A stretch of 64,000 bases of DNA from positions 2,480,001-2,544,000 of the forward strand of contig JADFUC010000709.1 in NCBI GenBank assembly GCA_019722365.1, in the 5' to 3' direction. Every line of letters starts with the position of its first letter. Positions within the stretch are counted from its first letter, which is position 1. Below the pieces are notes generated by a model. That model searched no databases. It was not told the origin of the DNA and worked only from the letters and a program-made list of their open reading frames with translations. The translations under genes and the position numbers were made by a program. Below are positions 48,395 through 60,021 of this stretch, piece after piece. Source of the DNA: Lithospermum erythrorhizon (Eukaryota > Streptophyta > Magnoliopsida > Boraginales > Boraginaceae).

Positions 48395-51345
48395 CATGCC
48401 GCACTTGCTCGGCTTCTCCGCTGCTCCTTTCACGTTCAATCTGGATGATATGATGTGCATAATGGGAGCCAGTAAAGACAATAGAGGAAACAAATCATCT
48501 CAACGTGACAGTTTCTTGATTTAGAGCTGGAAGCATCTTTATGAAGCTTCTTCCGAGATACATTTTTATTGTGTTCTCTTCCCTTCTGATGAATCACAGC
48601 CTCTCCGGCCTGGCCTCTTTACCTTCTGCACCAACATGTTCAGTAAATACAAACGATTTATTAAATTGGTGCCTCGTATTGACCAAAAAAAATAGACAAC
48701 ATCCAATATGTATTGAGTAACGCATGGCCAACATGGTTAATAAAAATTAAGCATTGTGGAAAAATATTGTGTATTGTCATTTCAAGCCGAAGCCTCAAAA
48801 TGATTGTGCGCCATCAAAATTCTCCATGTCATCCCTCCTCTTCAAAGTCCTCATTCAACATGTTCTCCCAAGTGAAGGGTTGCACAAAGCAAACATTTCG
48901 ACAGAGAAAAACAACTGCCTTCATTGCTAAACCTCCTTTGTATTATGCCTATCTACATCATTATCTCCATAAACCTCTTCCAACAAATTATACAACCCGC
49001 TGCTGCAAAACAAATCACATTGGTGATGTTGATTTAATCCATTAGTAATGGATAATTAACTTCAGTCAGAAAGGCATATATGAGCAAGCTATTACTGTCC
49101 AACGCCAAAAGCATTTTGCCTCTTTCCTCCTGCCTCTTTGTCTCCTTCTAAGATGTATCATTACCTTTCTCCCAAAAAACAAGAGGTTAAAAGGTAAAAA
49201 GTATTTAAATCAGTAGTCCAAATAGAGATTTCAAGAAAACGTCAGAAGTCTAAAAATTTAGATCCAAATTATTAATAATTGATTAAACAAAAATCAAACT
49301 AAGGTGCAAAACTTCACAAGAAAGCATAAAGCAATGAAAAGCTCATGAATTTAATTCTATATGTTGGCCTAATCTTTCATTTGTGCACAAGCTTCAGTAA
49401 AAAATGAGATAACCATTTAGGTGCAGATAGATGTGGTGTGGAAGAATAATGCAGAAGACTATATAGGAAGAACTTTGAACCTTGTTTTGAGAGCAAGTTT
49501 CCTCATACGAATACGCATCTGAGTCATCTTAGTTAGTCGTTGCTTTGTTTTATGCACAAGAAACTTTGGCCAGTACATCTGCCAGAATGTAAAGAGTATA
49601 AAAGTTTTATAACAGAAAGTGAGCACCATAGGATGTTAAGAGTGAAAATTTATGAAATTAAAGTGTAGTAAACATTTAAAATGCTTTTATTTGAATATTT
49701 TCTAAGAGCTTCTCATAATTTCTAAGTACTTCACTTTTTCCACATCTTAAGCCTGGCAGCTAGAGACCTTTCAATAGTTTCTTATATAAAACAGGTTACT
49801 CCCGTAGAAGATGTAAATAAAGTCATGGAATGATCAGAATATATGAACAGCCATATAAAGAGAAAATTAAAGAAATTTTGTAAGCACGTATATGTGAAAC
49901 ATAATAGGTTTCATGGATAGATATTCCTTAGCAACAAACAGAGCTATGAAATGACAATACAACCTTCTAGTTAAGCAAGCAACGCCTAACAGGGATGAGC
50001 TTACTTGGGAAAGTCCAATTCTATTACTTGACTTTAATCAAATATGCATATCATTCATATGTAAACGAAAATAACATGTTTGTTCCTGATTGAAAAACAA
50101 AGACGAAATTTTTAAGCAATTTATAAATAATACATGCTTAATGGAGAATGTTCAAGACAAAACACTTGCAGCAGGATCACCTGAGACAATTCATGAAACG
50201 TGTATTTCTTTTAAAAATATGTGGTGCAATGAAATTCATACATTTACGGAACTTATATAGTAAAATTTACACTTGTCCTCACATTATTAGTGAACCGTTA
50301 AATGACATTTCCTGGGGGATGATTCAGCTCTTAAGAGAGCATTTCACCTAACATTGATAATATTAACCAAAACTTATAAACATAAGGGTATACATCCTCC
50401 TGAACAAAAAAATGAAACAATGTGTAACATATATATAAGCTCAACTACTAAAGAACAAGATTATACATACTGCATTTTGGCCTCTTTCCCCAAATTTGTA
50501 GTACAATACTTCTTCCTTTCGCTAAAAAACATTTATAATTCTTTCAATGTCGTAATACTAAAAAAGGCCGCTACATTATGACACAAAATGAGCATAACTA
50601 ATACTCGGAACATTGAAAGATAATCAACAACCAAGGAATTGCCCGCTTTATACTTCAGCTTTCAGCATTACAAATTTAACATTATTCTTTATTATCATAT
50701 TTTATTAGTAATTGTAACTCTTATTAACTTCATGTAAAATGAAATATCAAAAATTTACATCAAAACCAATTTTCTCCCTGAAGTTTCAAGTAAAAATTAC
50801 AACTATTCAAATGAAACCGAGTAACTAAAACGGCAAAATTCTGGTGAAAAGCACCAGATTTAATGGTATTTTAATTACAAGATGAATAGTAGGGGTTGCA
50901 CCATCGTGGGTCATCCTGATAAGGCTAGCGGCTATTGGGCAGAAAAGAGCCCTGGATTGCAAATGCCAGTCACATTATATTCATTCACATAAAATAATAA
51001 ATAAACCTCTAAGTTGCTTTTAAAACTAAAATGGTTTATCAGCTCACCTAAAAGATTGTATCTTTACCTCAATTGGTCAATCTCTAACAAATATTTCGCC
51101 TAAATATAATAATACAAGTTTGACTTAGATCAAAATTATCATTTTTAATTAATAAGTTAGATTGGAAATATTATATTATGCTATATTTTTCATCAAATAT
51201 CATAAAAAATATACAAAAATATTTAGGCAAGAATAAAAGACAAAAAATTAAAAAATACCAAAAATGAAAATGAAATAATTACTTCACACATAAACTGCAA
51301 ATGGTTGTGTCTAATAACTTGCCATATAACTTCATCATCAAATCA
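48395..51345 (-). pseudogene. MAK16: MAK16-like 60S ribosome-biogenesis gene, frame-disrupted
   Basis: MAK16 is a nuclear/nucleolar factor needed for 60S subunit maturation. Exon-by-exon traces run in the correct order on the minus strand. The N-terminal DEVIWQVIRHNH lies at about 51290-51335, followed by a TGC-AGT-TTT (CSF) codon trace that needs removal of one T. The NVTGICN zinc-motif region is at 50956-50976 and breaks soon after. An intact splice-bounded exon (49578-49481) reads YWPKFLVHKTKQRLTKM then TQMRIRMRKLALKTR, a family hallmark. KRQEERGKMLLALD is at about 49105-49150, acidic EDFEEE with DMENFDG near 48810-48860, and a basic then IERERSSGEAEQ tail near 48420-48625. Most exons carry 1-2 base frame shifts and the clear start ATG and the middle exon (ERAHMP... 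region, perhaps traces near 50310) are degraded. MAK16 is normally single copy and essential, so either this is a decaying duplicate or the consensus is wrong here. Confidence 0.75.
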
Positions 51346-51349
51346 CCCA

Positions 51350-53860
51350 AAATCAAATGGATTTTCACAGTTTTTTGTGAAACAAGGAGGTTCTGTGCCT
51401 GAAGAAATCAAGGGGGGGGGCATATTTCATTGATTTATAAAAGGAAAGAGCTCCTAATGAAAGCTGAACAAAGTTCTTAATTAATCTAAGTTTATCGTAT
51501 TTGATAATCATCCAAGAACTCGAAGCCTTTAATTTGATTTTTCTTTCAAATTGAGCTATCAACAAGTACATTCAGTATCAAACTGAAGTCAACCTGAATC
51601 TAGTTTGAACTCCGATTTGATAATTACCTAAGTTTTGAGACGTACTTAACATTGAGTCCCAAGCAGGCTTCAACTTGATTATTCGCATTTTAAAATTAGA
51701 GTATATTTTTTTTTTTAAATTAGCTTTTATGATTTTATAAATAACGCATACAAAAATTCATAACTAATTTAATAGTTAGATTGATTATTTCAAAAAAAGT
51801 ATGAAATAAGAGCATGTGCATCGGCAAAAACTAAATGTAAGACAATTTAGGTGCAAGTAAAGATAGTACCACTTATCCTTTCATATATAAAAGGAAATAT
51901 AGTCATATCGTTGCGGGTTTTCATGTGACATCAAAAACAACTATATCGCATAGATAGACATAATTTTGGCGAGGCCTTGTTGTCGCAATCGTAGTCGTGA
52001 CATCTATCAATGCGTCATGTCGTGGTGGTAACATTTGATATGACAAACTTCACCGATATGTTGGTGGCTCCACATGATATGGGCGTATCATGATCCACAC
52101 CAATATGCTGGGACAAGTCGCTATCGTGCTTCACACGATATACTAGCAGCTTTTTGTCATGGTCACATTTCTACACCCACAATATGTTCTCAGAAGGCCA
52201 TTCACCGTTCACCTATTATGAAAGATCCTCAGGAACCAATAATTTATAAACACGATTGATTTTCAGGACCTCGCAAGCTCAGCACGCAAGGAGTCTTCAG
52301 AAAATATAGTCACCTCCTTGTAGTCAGTAAAATGAAAATAAAAATGCAGGTAAAATATTTTCTTTCAACTTCCTAAATAATCCTAGCCTCTAAAAACACT
52401 CAGACATACCCTAAATTTGTACCTTTTTCCTATAATATTTTTTCTCATACTTGATTCTTTATTACATTAATGAAAATCTTTGAAATATAGCATTTCTGTT
52501 ATTTAAGTGAATAATGAGAAAGATGTTAGTATTATAAATCTTGTTAAAATATCTTCTGCCCCCTAGAAATTTTTATATCTTGAAATATCTGCCTCCCAAT
52601 TTAAACAATTTCAATCTTAGCAAACGTAGCTGGTTGTACTTTCTTTGGCTCAAGTTCGAGCCTCAGGGTTATACTTCCTTTCTTTTGCTGTACCTCATCT
52701 CTTGCTATTTTTTTCAAATTTGGCCCTCCTTATTTTATTTTTGTAAACTTTGCCCCCCTTCATTTTTATTCTGATTCCGTCCCTGAAAATATATACATAA
52801 AAAGCTAACCCTAAAAAGTGAAATATATCGAATCCATTTAAATGTCACAATATGAGTGTTCCCTGATTCTAGATCAGACTTGATCATCGGCATACTTAAT
52901 TTTAGGTTGTAAATGAAAACCCAAATTTACATTAAAAAGCAAGACTTTAAAATTCATTCTTTTTTCTTTCTTTGTTATTATTATTGCATGCATTAATTTC
53001 CTCCACACATATAAAATATTAATAATAATAATCTTTGATCCTTCTTGAAGCATTGAGCTCCTCCCCCCTCAATTCCTCTGGCATTTCCTTGAAAATAAAG
53101 GTAATTTTATGCATTTCCTCCACAAACACACATCAACATGCATGCATGTTTACCAAAATAAATAAATGAATATAATTCCTCAGTCAAAGTTAAACTTTAG
53201 TCTTGATATGATATTTATATGATTTCATCGACCCCTTATTTGAATGAGATCAGAAAAACTTATTTATGACCACTTTCTTCATCCATAAATGTATGGTTAT
53301 TTCTATATTTCCTAGGTTCGATATGTACATATTAATAAATTGCATGGCTTTGGATTTTTTCTTTGTTAAATTGTTTATTTATGAAGGCCATCATTTTTCA
53401 TGAATCTTTGTATTGATCAAATATATACTACCTCCATTCATTCAATGAAGATTCTCTAGTTTAATTTTGCTATTATTATTTTGATATTGAGCAATGAGGT
53501 AAGTTTCGAACTATGACATTCTTATTGGAAAGAGCTTTTTTTACAAGGCTATTCGATTAACTCGATTAATTTTTATGTGTTATATAATATTTGACGAAAA
53601 TATCTATAATGATAGCATTTTTCAATGTATTTTACTATCACCATCATAATTATAATTATGGTATAAAGTTTGCTAAATTTGACCATTGAAAATCAAACTA
53701 GACTATGTACAATTTTTTTGGGTGAACAACATTTGATGACTATCTTTAGAAGTTAGAATAGTACGGTTTTGATCATTACAATTTACATTCTTTATTGTAG
53801 TTGCATTGCTCCATCTATTACATTCTTGATTTGTTTCAATGATGATTACCATTTTGAGTG
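51350..53860. other. Intergenic and upstream region of LPP
   Basis: Contains a G9 run (51412-51420), AGAGCATGTGCATCGGC near 51811 (a phrase typical of plant MITE ends), and AT-rich DNA. TTTTGAGTGCAG at 53851-53862, just before the LPP start, looks like the acceptor of a 5' UTR intron, so the LPP promoter may lie several hundred bases upstream. Confidence 0.35.
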
Positions 53861-53877
53861 CAGCTTATTAGGAGGAA

Positions 53878-55731
53878 ATGCCAGAGGTTAAGCACACAGT
53901 AGCATCCCATGGGGGAAAGCTTGCAAAGAATCATTTATATGATTGGCTTCTCCTCCTCCTCCTTGTGTTTATTGATGGTGGTTTGAACCTCATCGAACCG
54001 TTCCATCGCTATGTTAATGAGGATATTGTGAGAGATTTGAAGTTCCCCTTCAAACATGACACTGTGCCAATGTGGGCTGTCCCAGTATGTCCACATTATT
54101 TTACTATCTTTCTTCTAATTCAGTTTTTGCTATCTTTCCATTTCTCGGTGTACTAAAGATTTTATATTCTCCGAATTTCCAGATATAATAGAATAAAGAA
54201 AAATAGTCATCAAGACTAGTGGTGCACTAAATACCTCTACACGGCCACACCCCCTTTATCTCCATCAAGTGTGTTATCAGCCCAGAAAGGGTGAGTTCGG
54301 AGCATCCTCGCTACCACAGTGTTTTGTGCAATTATCCGACCCTTCTTATCCCGCTATGGTTTCCCGGTGAGACATTCTGGCATGTTGATGTTGAATTGGT
54401 TTTTTGTTATCCACAATAAACAACTATTTCAAGAAAATAATTGATCATCTGATTTTAGTGATTGGTATTTTCTTCTTATTTGGAACAGATTTACGCTGTA
54501 ATTTTGCCTCTCGTTGTGTTCATGGCGTACTATCTGGGTAGGAGGGATGTGTATGACTTGCACCATGCTATCCTAGGTACATTTTACTCGAGTAACATTG
54601 TTAGTTTTTATTTGAAATACCTATTTTAACTTTGTGGTGAAATTAGCATAGGGGGATGATTTACCTTAGCTTTAATGAAATTGAGTATTGATTGCAATTC
54701 AAGGATTTGTTCTTCGAAACAGATACTTAGTATTGTCGATTTTGGTCCACCATTTCAGGTCTTGCCTATTCTGTACTGATATCAGCAGTGGTGACTGATT
54801 CGATAAAAGATGCTGTTGGTAGACCGCGCCCTAATTTCTTCTGGAGATGCTTTCCTGATGGAATAGCAGTACGTCTTCCTCCTAATGTATTTTGACATAA
54901 GCTAGTCTTATTCATGAATATTTATTATGCTATGCTAGTTAAGTGATCAATGCTCATTGTAGGATTTGTAGCTTTCAGAATGATTCCTTAAGTTGCTTGT
55001 TTTTGGGCACTTGTTTGCAGACTTTCGACCCGACTCCTGGAGATAATTTTGGAAATGTTATGTGCACTGGGGTCAAGAAAATCATCAAAGAAGGATACAA
55101 AAGTTTCCCTAGTGGACATTCTTCATGTAAGTATTCTTATGGATTAAGAAGGAAGATTCTTCTAATCTGTTAATTTCTTCTTTGAGTGTTATCATTCTGC
55201 TTTAAGGAAAAATTTGATACATAATAACATGTTTCTGTAATGTATATCCTTGCAGGCCTGATGTTCCTCGGATGGTATTTGCAAAGATTATATTTGATCG
55301 GGAGGGGGGGCACTCCGAAACTACCATCGCCCTTATTCCATATCTTTGTTGCTGGGTCTCGAGAAATCTCCCATTTTCTGAAACCAGTACGTAATCAGAT
55401 TTTTCGTTATTATAAATACTGTACAGCATCTATCTTAAGCAACAATGCAGGAATTGGGGTTTCATCTGTATGCTACTTGCAGTTCTTTCCATTTCCTAAC
55501 AGTTCCCGGGGTATGCATCAACTTGTTTCCCATTAAATGCTGAATATTGACAATGAGATGCTATATATTTTCTTTAACTGTATTTTGATTACAATAGGTT
55601 GGGCAACACATGCATATTTCCGAGCAATGGAGGAGCATGGTTTCAATCACCCAGAAGACGAATTTCAATATAAGAGAAGCATTTCAATGCCAGATCTTGA
55701 AATAGCTATGGAAAATAGAAGGAGGAGTTGA
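53878..55731 (+). CDS. LPP: Lipid phosphate phosphatase (PAP2 family), exon 5 altered
   Basis: Membrane enzymes of this family dephosphorylate phosphatidate and related lipid phosphates. Exons: 53878-54084, 54489-54576, 54759-54868, 55021-55126, 55256-55390, 55451-55510, 55598-55731; 840 bases, 279 residues with an open frame. Introns are GT/AG. Exon 1 gives a first membrane helix ([16 protein letters not shown]); exon 3 has the C1 motif KDAVGRPRP (KxxxxxxRP); exon 4 has C2 FPSGH; exon 7 encodes the [14 protein letters not shown] tail. Exon 5 is abnormal. WSFAG after PSGHSS is missing, and GLMFLGWYL is followed in the called frame by unrelated residues, while the +1 frame gives the family-like [12 protein letters not shown] and IALIPYL. 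The C3 motif (SRxxxxxHxxxD, with the catalytic histidine) is absent. As read, the product would be inactive, or the sequence has a small indel near 55276-55290. Confidence 0.8.
54236..54398 (+). mobile_element. SINE-like element in LPP intron 1
   Basis: A GTGAGTTCGGAGCATCC stretch resembles an RNA polymerase III B box (GGTTCGAATCC). Downstream ATCCGACCCTTCTTATCCCG and the CATGTTGATGTTG tail match the SINE at 56395-56525 (ATCTGACCCCCCTTACCCTG and TATGTTGATGTTG). It is diverged; target duplications were not resolved. Confidence 0.5.
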
Positions 55732-55969
55732 TTGAACTCAACAGATCTATCGCCACTAAGTGATCACTCAAGATGTTTTCTCAACGACATCAAAGTTGCT
55801 ATAAACTTTTCGGCATTGTAAGCTAGAATGAGTACAAAGATTGAGGGATATGATCCGGACTACATCATGTTTGTTTCATTGAACATCCAATCACATGGAG
55901 GATAGCAACAGACACTTCAAGAACTCAGCAAATTTCTGGAAGGAAAAATGTAAAAGCCAAATCATGCAG

Positions 55970-55975
55970 TTTATT
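55970..55975 (-). terminator. Poly(A) signal of the MATE gene
   Basis: AATAAA on the minus strand, 65 bases after the MATE stop codon. It lies inside the expected 3' UTR of the convergent LPP gene. Confidence 0.45.
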
Positions 55976-56033
55976 TTCTTCTTTTGCTTATTTGAAGAGG
56001 AAAATATATGCTATTCATTTCTACAGAATATAA

Positions 56034-56039
56034 AATAAA
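56034..56039 (+). terminator. Poly(A) signal of LPP
   Basis: AATAAA lies about 300 bases after the LPP stop and directly abuts the stop codon of the convergent MATE gene. Confidence 0.45.
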
Positions 56040-59000
56040 TCAAGTGTTTGCAGTTTCAGTCTCTTTTCTTCCACCCCATTCCTTTATTCTGTCTCCAGCA
56101 ATGGAAGCCTACAATAACAAGTTAAAAACCATGCATCAACCTTCCATCATAATATAGCTAGATTGTATAATTCGGACGAGGAGGTCGATGATCCTGACAT
56201 CAAAACTAGACCCCTAAAAGACAATTTGATTCTGCTCACCTCTTTGTTCCAATTAGTTCTGATCACCATCCATAACAAGACACAGGTTTGTGCTCCTGTT
56301 CCAGCCAACATGCCATACCATATGCCCTGCATACCATTATTAAGTTAAGATATAATTATATAAACTATTAAGCACTGTCAAAAAGCTCAATTTCTCCTAT
56401 TTTTGTAGAAACAGCCTCCCTGTTATCACAGGAGTAAGGCTGCGTACGATCTGACCCCCCTTACCCTGCTTAGGCATGAGCCTCTTCAAACGCATTGGAT
56501 TTCGGGTATGTTGATGTTGATGATGTCTCATATGTTGTAGAAGTGAATAGTAAATACCTTAACACCTAGGTTAAACTTGAAGCCCAATATTAGGCCTAGA
56601 GGAATACCAACAACATAATAGCAAACTATGTTCACATATGCTACAAATGCTTGCCATCCTGCTCCAACAGCAACTCCTGAACAAGATATATAAAAAGGTA
56701 AAGTTTTAGGCATTTAGGTAACCTTGGGTTGTAGGAATAGATAACCCAACATTATGTATGCATTGATGAAATTGTCCATTAACTAACCGGAGAGAGTTGG
56801 TTGCAAACTGTTGAGGATAACACTGGCTGCAAGCAAGGGTGTAAGTTCATACACAAGTTTCTGGACCTCTTCACTGGCTGAAAATAATGCTGGATATTGC
56901 TTCCGGACAACAAATAAAACAAGGGCAAGGAAAGTCCCAAAAAATATTGAAGTAATCGCCACCACCAGTACAGAGAATTTTGCAGTTCTTGGCCGTCCTG
57001 CCCCAAGTTCATTGGACACCCTTACACTAGTAAAGCACAAAATTGAACAACAAAACTAGTTGTTAAGAAAGCTAGAGCCAACATATATAAGAGGTTGTTT
57101 GGTTAAATTGATCATTTTTTCCTACTAAGGGACATTGGGGACGCCTCTTCCCTTTCTTCGGCAAATGTGTTCACATGAGCGTGTTCTATATAACATTGTG
57201 ATGAAACATGTTGGGAGTCGACATTGGAAATACATAATCTTTTCCTTCTAAAAGAGATCAACTAAACTAAAAGGTTTTTTAATAGTACAAACATACCTTA
57301 TTGCGGCATTGAATCCGAGAGACACCATTATCATCCACCCAACAATGTTCATGCTGCATATAGTTTGTGAATGCCATATTCATCAAATTATTTTTATATC
57401 TCACCATAAAAGAGAAGAGAACATATTTGAAACTAAAGCTCTCATCATGAATAAAATGAACTAGTAAAATATTATTACTAACCATATTGAGAGTGCATCA
57501 ACTGCTATTTCAGCATCCTTGAGGTAACCAGCAAATAGAATCAACACCATCATGTACCAAAATTCTAAGCTGCATGCATATTAGATAACCATCAAAATGC
57601 AAATCGATTACAATTTGTTTCTTATTATTCCAACAACTGGACACTCTTACCCAAAACTTAAAGGAAAGCAATCTTTGATATCAAAGCATGATAGCCGATG
57701 CAAGAGATAATTTTACAAATCCCCACAAATTCTGAAAGGCCTTAAAAGAGAACCCATTCCAAGCTTCACCACAAGTCCCACCAAGAATATACAAAAACTG
57801 AGCCACCACTACAAACCACCACGACATTTCTCCAACATCAACAAGGCCATTCAACTAATCCCCCCACCCCAATTTCAACATCAACAACCAGCTAAAAAAG
57901 ACGTGCAACAACACCGCGACTGCTGATATTGCAGCCATCACAATGATCTTGCTCTGGGATTGGAGGAACTTTTGGATGGGGAAATTCAATGCATATGCAA
58001 AGAGTTGAGGGATCATCCATATAGAAAACATGCCTGCCCATTTTGATATGTCTGGTGTTTGGCCTATTAATCTCAAGAGTTGAGTGGCAAAAATGTAGAG
58101 AAACATTAATGGAATGCTGTTAATAGAGAACTGTCCATGATCTGCACAAACCCCCAGCACTATCAAGTTGTCCTGCTCCATAAGCTTGTCCACAAAGTGT
58201 TTCTAGTGCACTTCCCATTCCCAACTGCATGTGTCAATTGTAGTATTCAATCATTATTGTATGAAAATACATCCCAATATTCATTAGTACAATTTTATTT
58301 TATACAAATAATTTATTAAATCAAAATATCAAATACAAGCAGTCTACGAGACATTATAAAAACGAACATGAAAATGTATAAAGAAATAACAAACAAATTA
58401 TTAGCATAAATACTTGGGATAATTCTGAATTAGATTTACTTGTTCCTGTAATATGGCCTGCAATCAAATGAGAAGTGTCCTGTTTCTAATAGAAGTCTGT
58501 TCAGGACAAAAATGTGTTAATTGAGACATATATATTAAAATATACTATTTCATAACATTTTTGTCAATCATAGTTCAAAGTCTGTATAATTAATAAATTA
58601 AGATGACATGCATATTACGTACTTAACAAATGTTATAATAACGTAATCTGATGTCTCTTTTCCATCTTCTTCTGTAAGTTATTAAAATGCTAATTTGAAG
58701 AGATATAGTTGTGACTAATGTCTTACGGAAGTTTCATATTTTTATTATATGAAATAAAATAATTTATTTTTACTTAATAGCAACTACCAATATGAATCTT
58801 ATTTAAAAGAGACCCTAGCACACCGTATAAGACCAAATCAAACATAAGCATTATTGAATGCATATAATACAAATGACATATTGTACATATGTTTTTAATT
58901 CTTTTATTGATTTTCGCTATTAATTATTTTTTGGAAAAAATTTATAACCTATGATTCTTTCTATATCACCTCCACCTTCATTTCGTGATCCCTTATACGG

Positions 59001-59867
59001 AGTATATTATATATCAAATAATGATGATGTCATTTATAATATAATCATATAATGAATGATGTGTCATGTCTTAAAATAGAAGACATGAAAATAGTAACCA
59101 AAATGAGGTAGTATTTTGGCTAAAATATAAAGCATATGAACAAGGCAATCCAACAACTTCATGAGATTGTTTGTTTGGATTAAAAAAATCTTTTGAATAA
59201 AAGTCAATATAGAAATTAAAGAAGGTGACTATAACTATAAATATCATTCACTTACGTTATACTCCAATTTAAAAATCAATAAAAACATAATAAATCCAGG
59301 TTAACATTTTAACTCAATTAGTCTAGTCGAACACAAAAAATAAAACCAAAATATCATAAACTTAAAATTTAACATGCCATTCACCAAATCCAACCGCACC
59401 ATAAGTTTCACGTGGCTGCCAGTGTGTCACATTATTGGATCGTCGTACTAGAAATAATCTAGCATTAGACATACAAAAAGATAAAAACATGCTAATCAAA
59501 ACAAAAAAGTCATGTTTGATTGAATATTTATGAAGATGAATTAAATTACCATAATGCCAAATGCAAAGCCGGAGATGACGGAGTTCTCGACGGAAACCGC
59601 TGCAAGCTCAATAGTTCCGACTTGCCCAGCAAAGACTTGAGTTAAAGCCCCTAGTGAATATTGACAAACTGCTGTGAAAATTGCTGGTCCAGCTAAATAC
59701 CATAGCTTCACTGATTCTATATAAAAATTATGGAAAAAATCTTTAACTCCTTTAATGGGTTGTATATCTTCTTCATCTGCACAAAACACTGAAGCAGCTC
59801 CTTTGTGTTTCTTTTCTTGATCATGATTATTACTAGAACTCAAAAGGGGTTGATTAGCTTCATCCAT
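56040..59867 (-). CDS. DTX: MATE / DETOXIFICATION efflux transporter, exon 2 frame-broken
   Basis: Plant MATE antiporters export metabolites or toxins across the vacuolar or plasma membrane. Exons (minus): 59867-59550, 58224-57682, 57569-57483, 57353-57297, 57026-56788, 56676-56558, 56326-56240, 56108-56040, total 1519 bases, close to the usual 500-odd codons. The start MDEANQPLL fits the family. Motifs include [19 protein letters not shown] (exon 2), [28 protein letters not shown] with [12 protein letters not shown], the signature [19 protein letters not shown] (exon 5), and the C-terminal [19 protein letters not shown]. All introns are GT/AG except the exon 2 donor (TTTG^ATATC). Exon 2 is 543 bases where phase demands 3n+2, and its frame breaks near 58125, 57858 and 57826, with a distorted patch at about 58140-58165. 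The other seven exons are intact. A SINE sits in the intron between exons 6 and 7. Confidence 0.85.
56395..56525 (+). mobile_element. SINE (Au/TS-like), antisense in a MATE intron
   Basis: GTAGAAACAGCCTCCCTG is followed by GGAGTAAGGCTGCGTACGAT, ACCCCCCTTACCCTGC, GAGCCTC and a TGTTGATGTTGATGATG tail. This is the conserved core of tRNA-derived plant SINEs with a TTG-rich 3' end. The 5' tRNA-like part with A and B boxes is not evident, so it is probably 5'-truncated. Confidence 0.65.
58225..59549 (-). other. Large first intron of the MATE gene
   Basis: 1.3 kb, AT-rich, bounded by GTAATT (minus-strand donor at 59549) and ACACATGCAG (acceptor at 58225). It carries a TATACGGAGTATATT near-palindrome at about 58994. 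No nested gene seen. Confidence 0.6.
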
Positions 59868-60013
59868 TGAGTATGAAACTATGAAAGTGTTGTGCTTGAG
59901 TATGAATGTGTCGTGATTAATTAAGTTGGTTGAAGGGAAGGAGAGAAAGATGTATAGTTGGTAGGAGATGGAGGAAATAGAAAATTTGATACATACTCCT
60001 CCATCCCTCAAAG

Positions 60014-60021
60014 ATATATAA
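60014..60021 (-). promoter_or_regulatory. TATA box of the MATE gene
   Basis: ATTATATATC on the minus strand about 150 bases upstream of the start codon predicts a leader near 115 bases. Placement is right, but the region is AT-rich. Confidence 0.45.

Noticed and set aside
48713..49045. 110-codon plus-strand frame
   Set aside because: Antisense to the MAK16 acidic and middle exons; a shadow.
53878..59867. LPP and MATE as an operon-like or functionally linked pair
   Set aside because: They are convergent, on opposite strands, and belong to unrelated pathways; proximity alone is not evidence for joint function.
59868..60011. Upstream Met extending the MATE N-terminus by 48 residues
   Set aside because: The extension covers the predicted leader just below the TATA box and is Ser/Phe-rich leader translation; MDEANQPLL is the family-like start.
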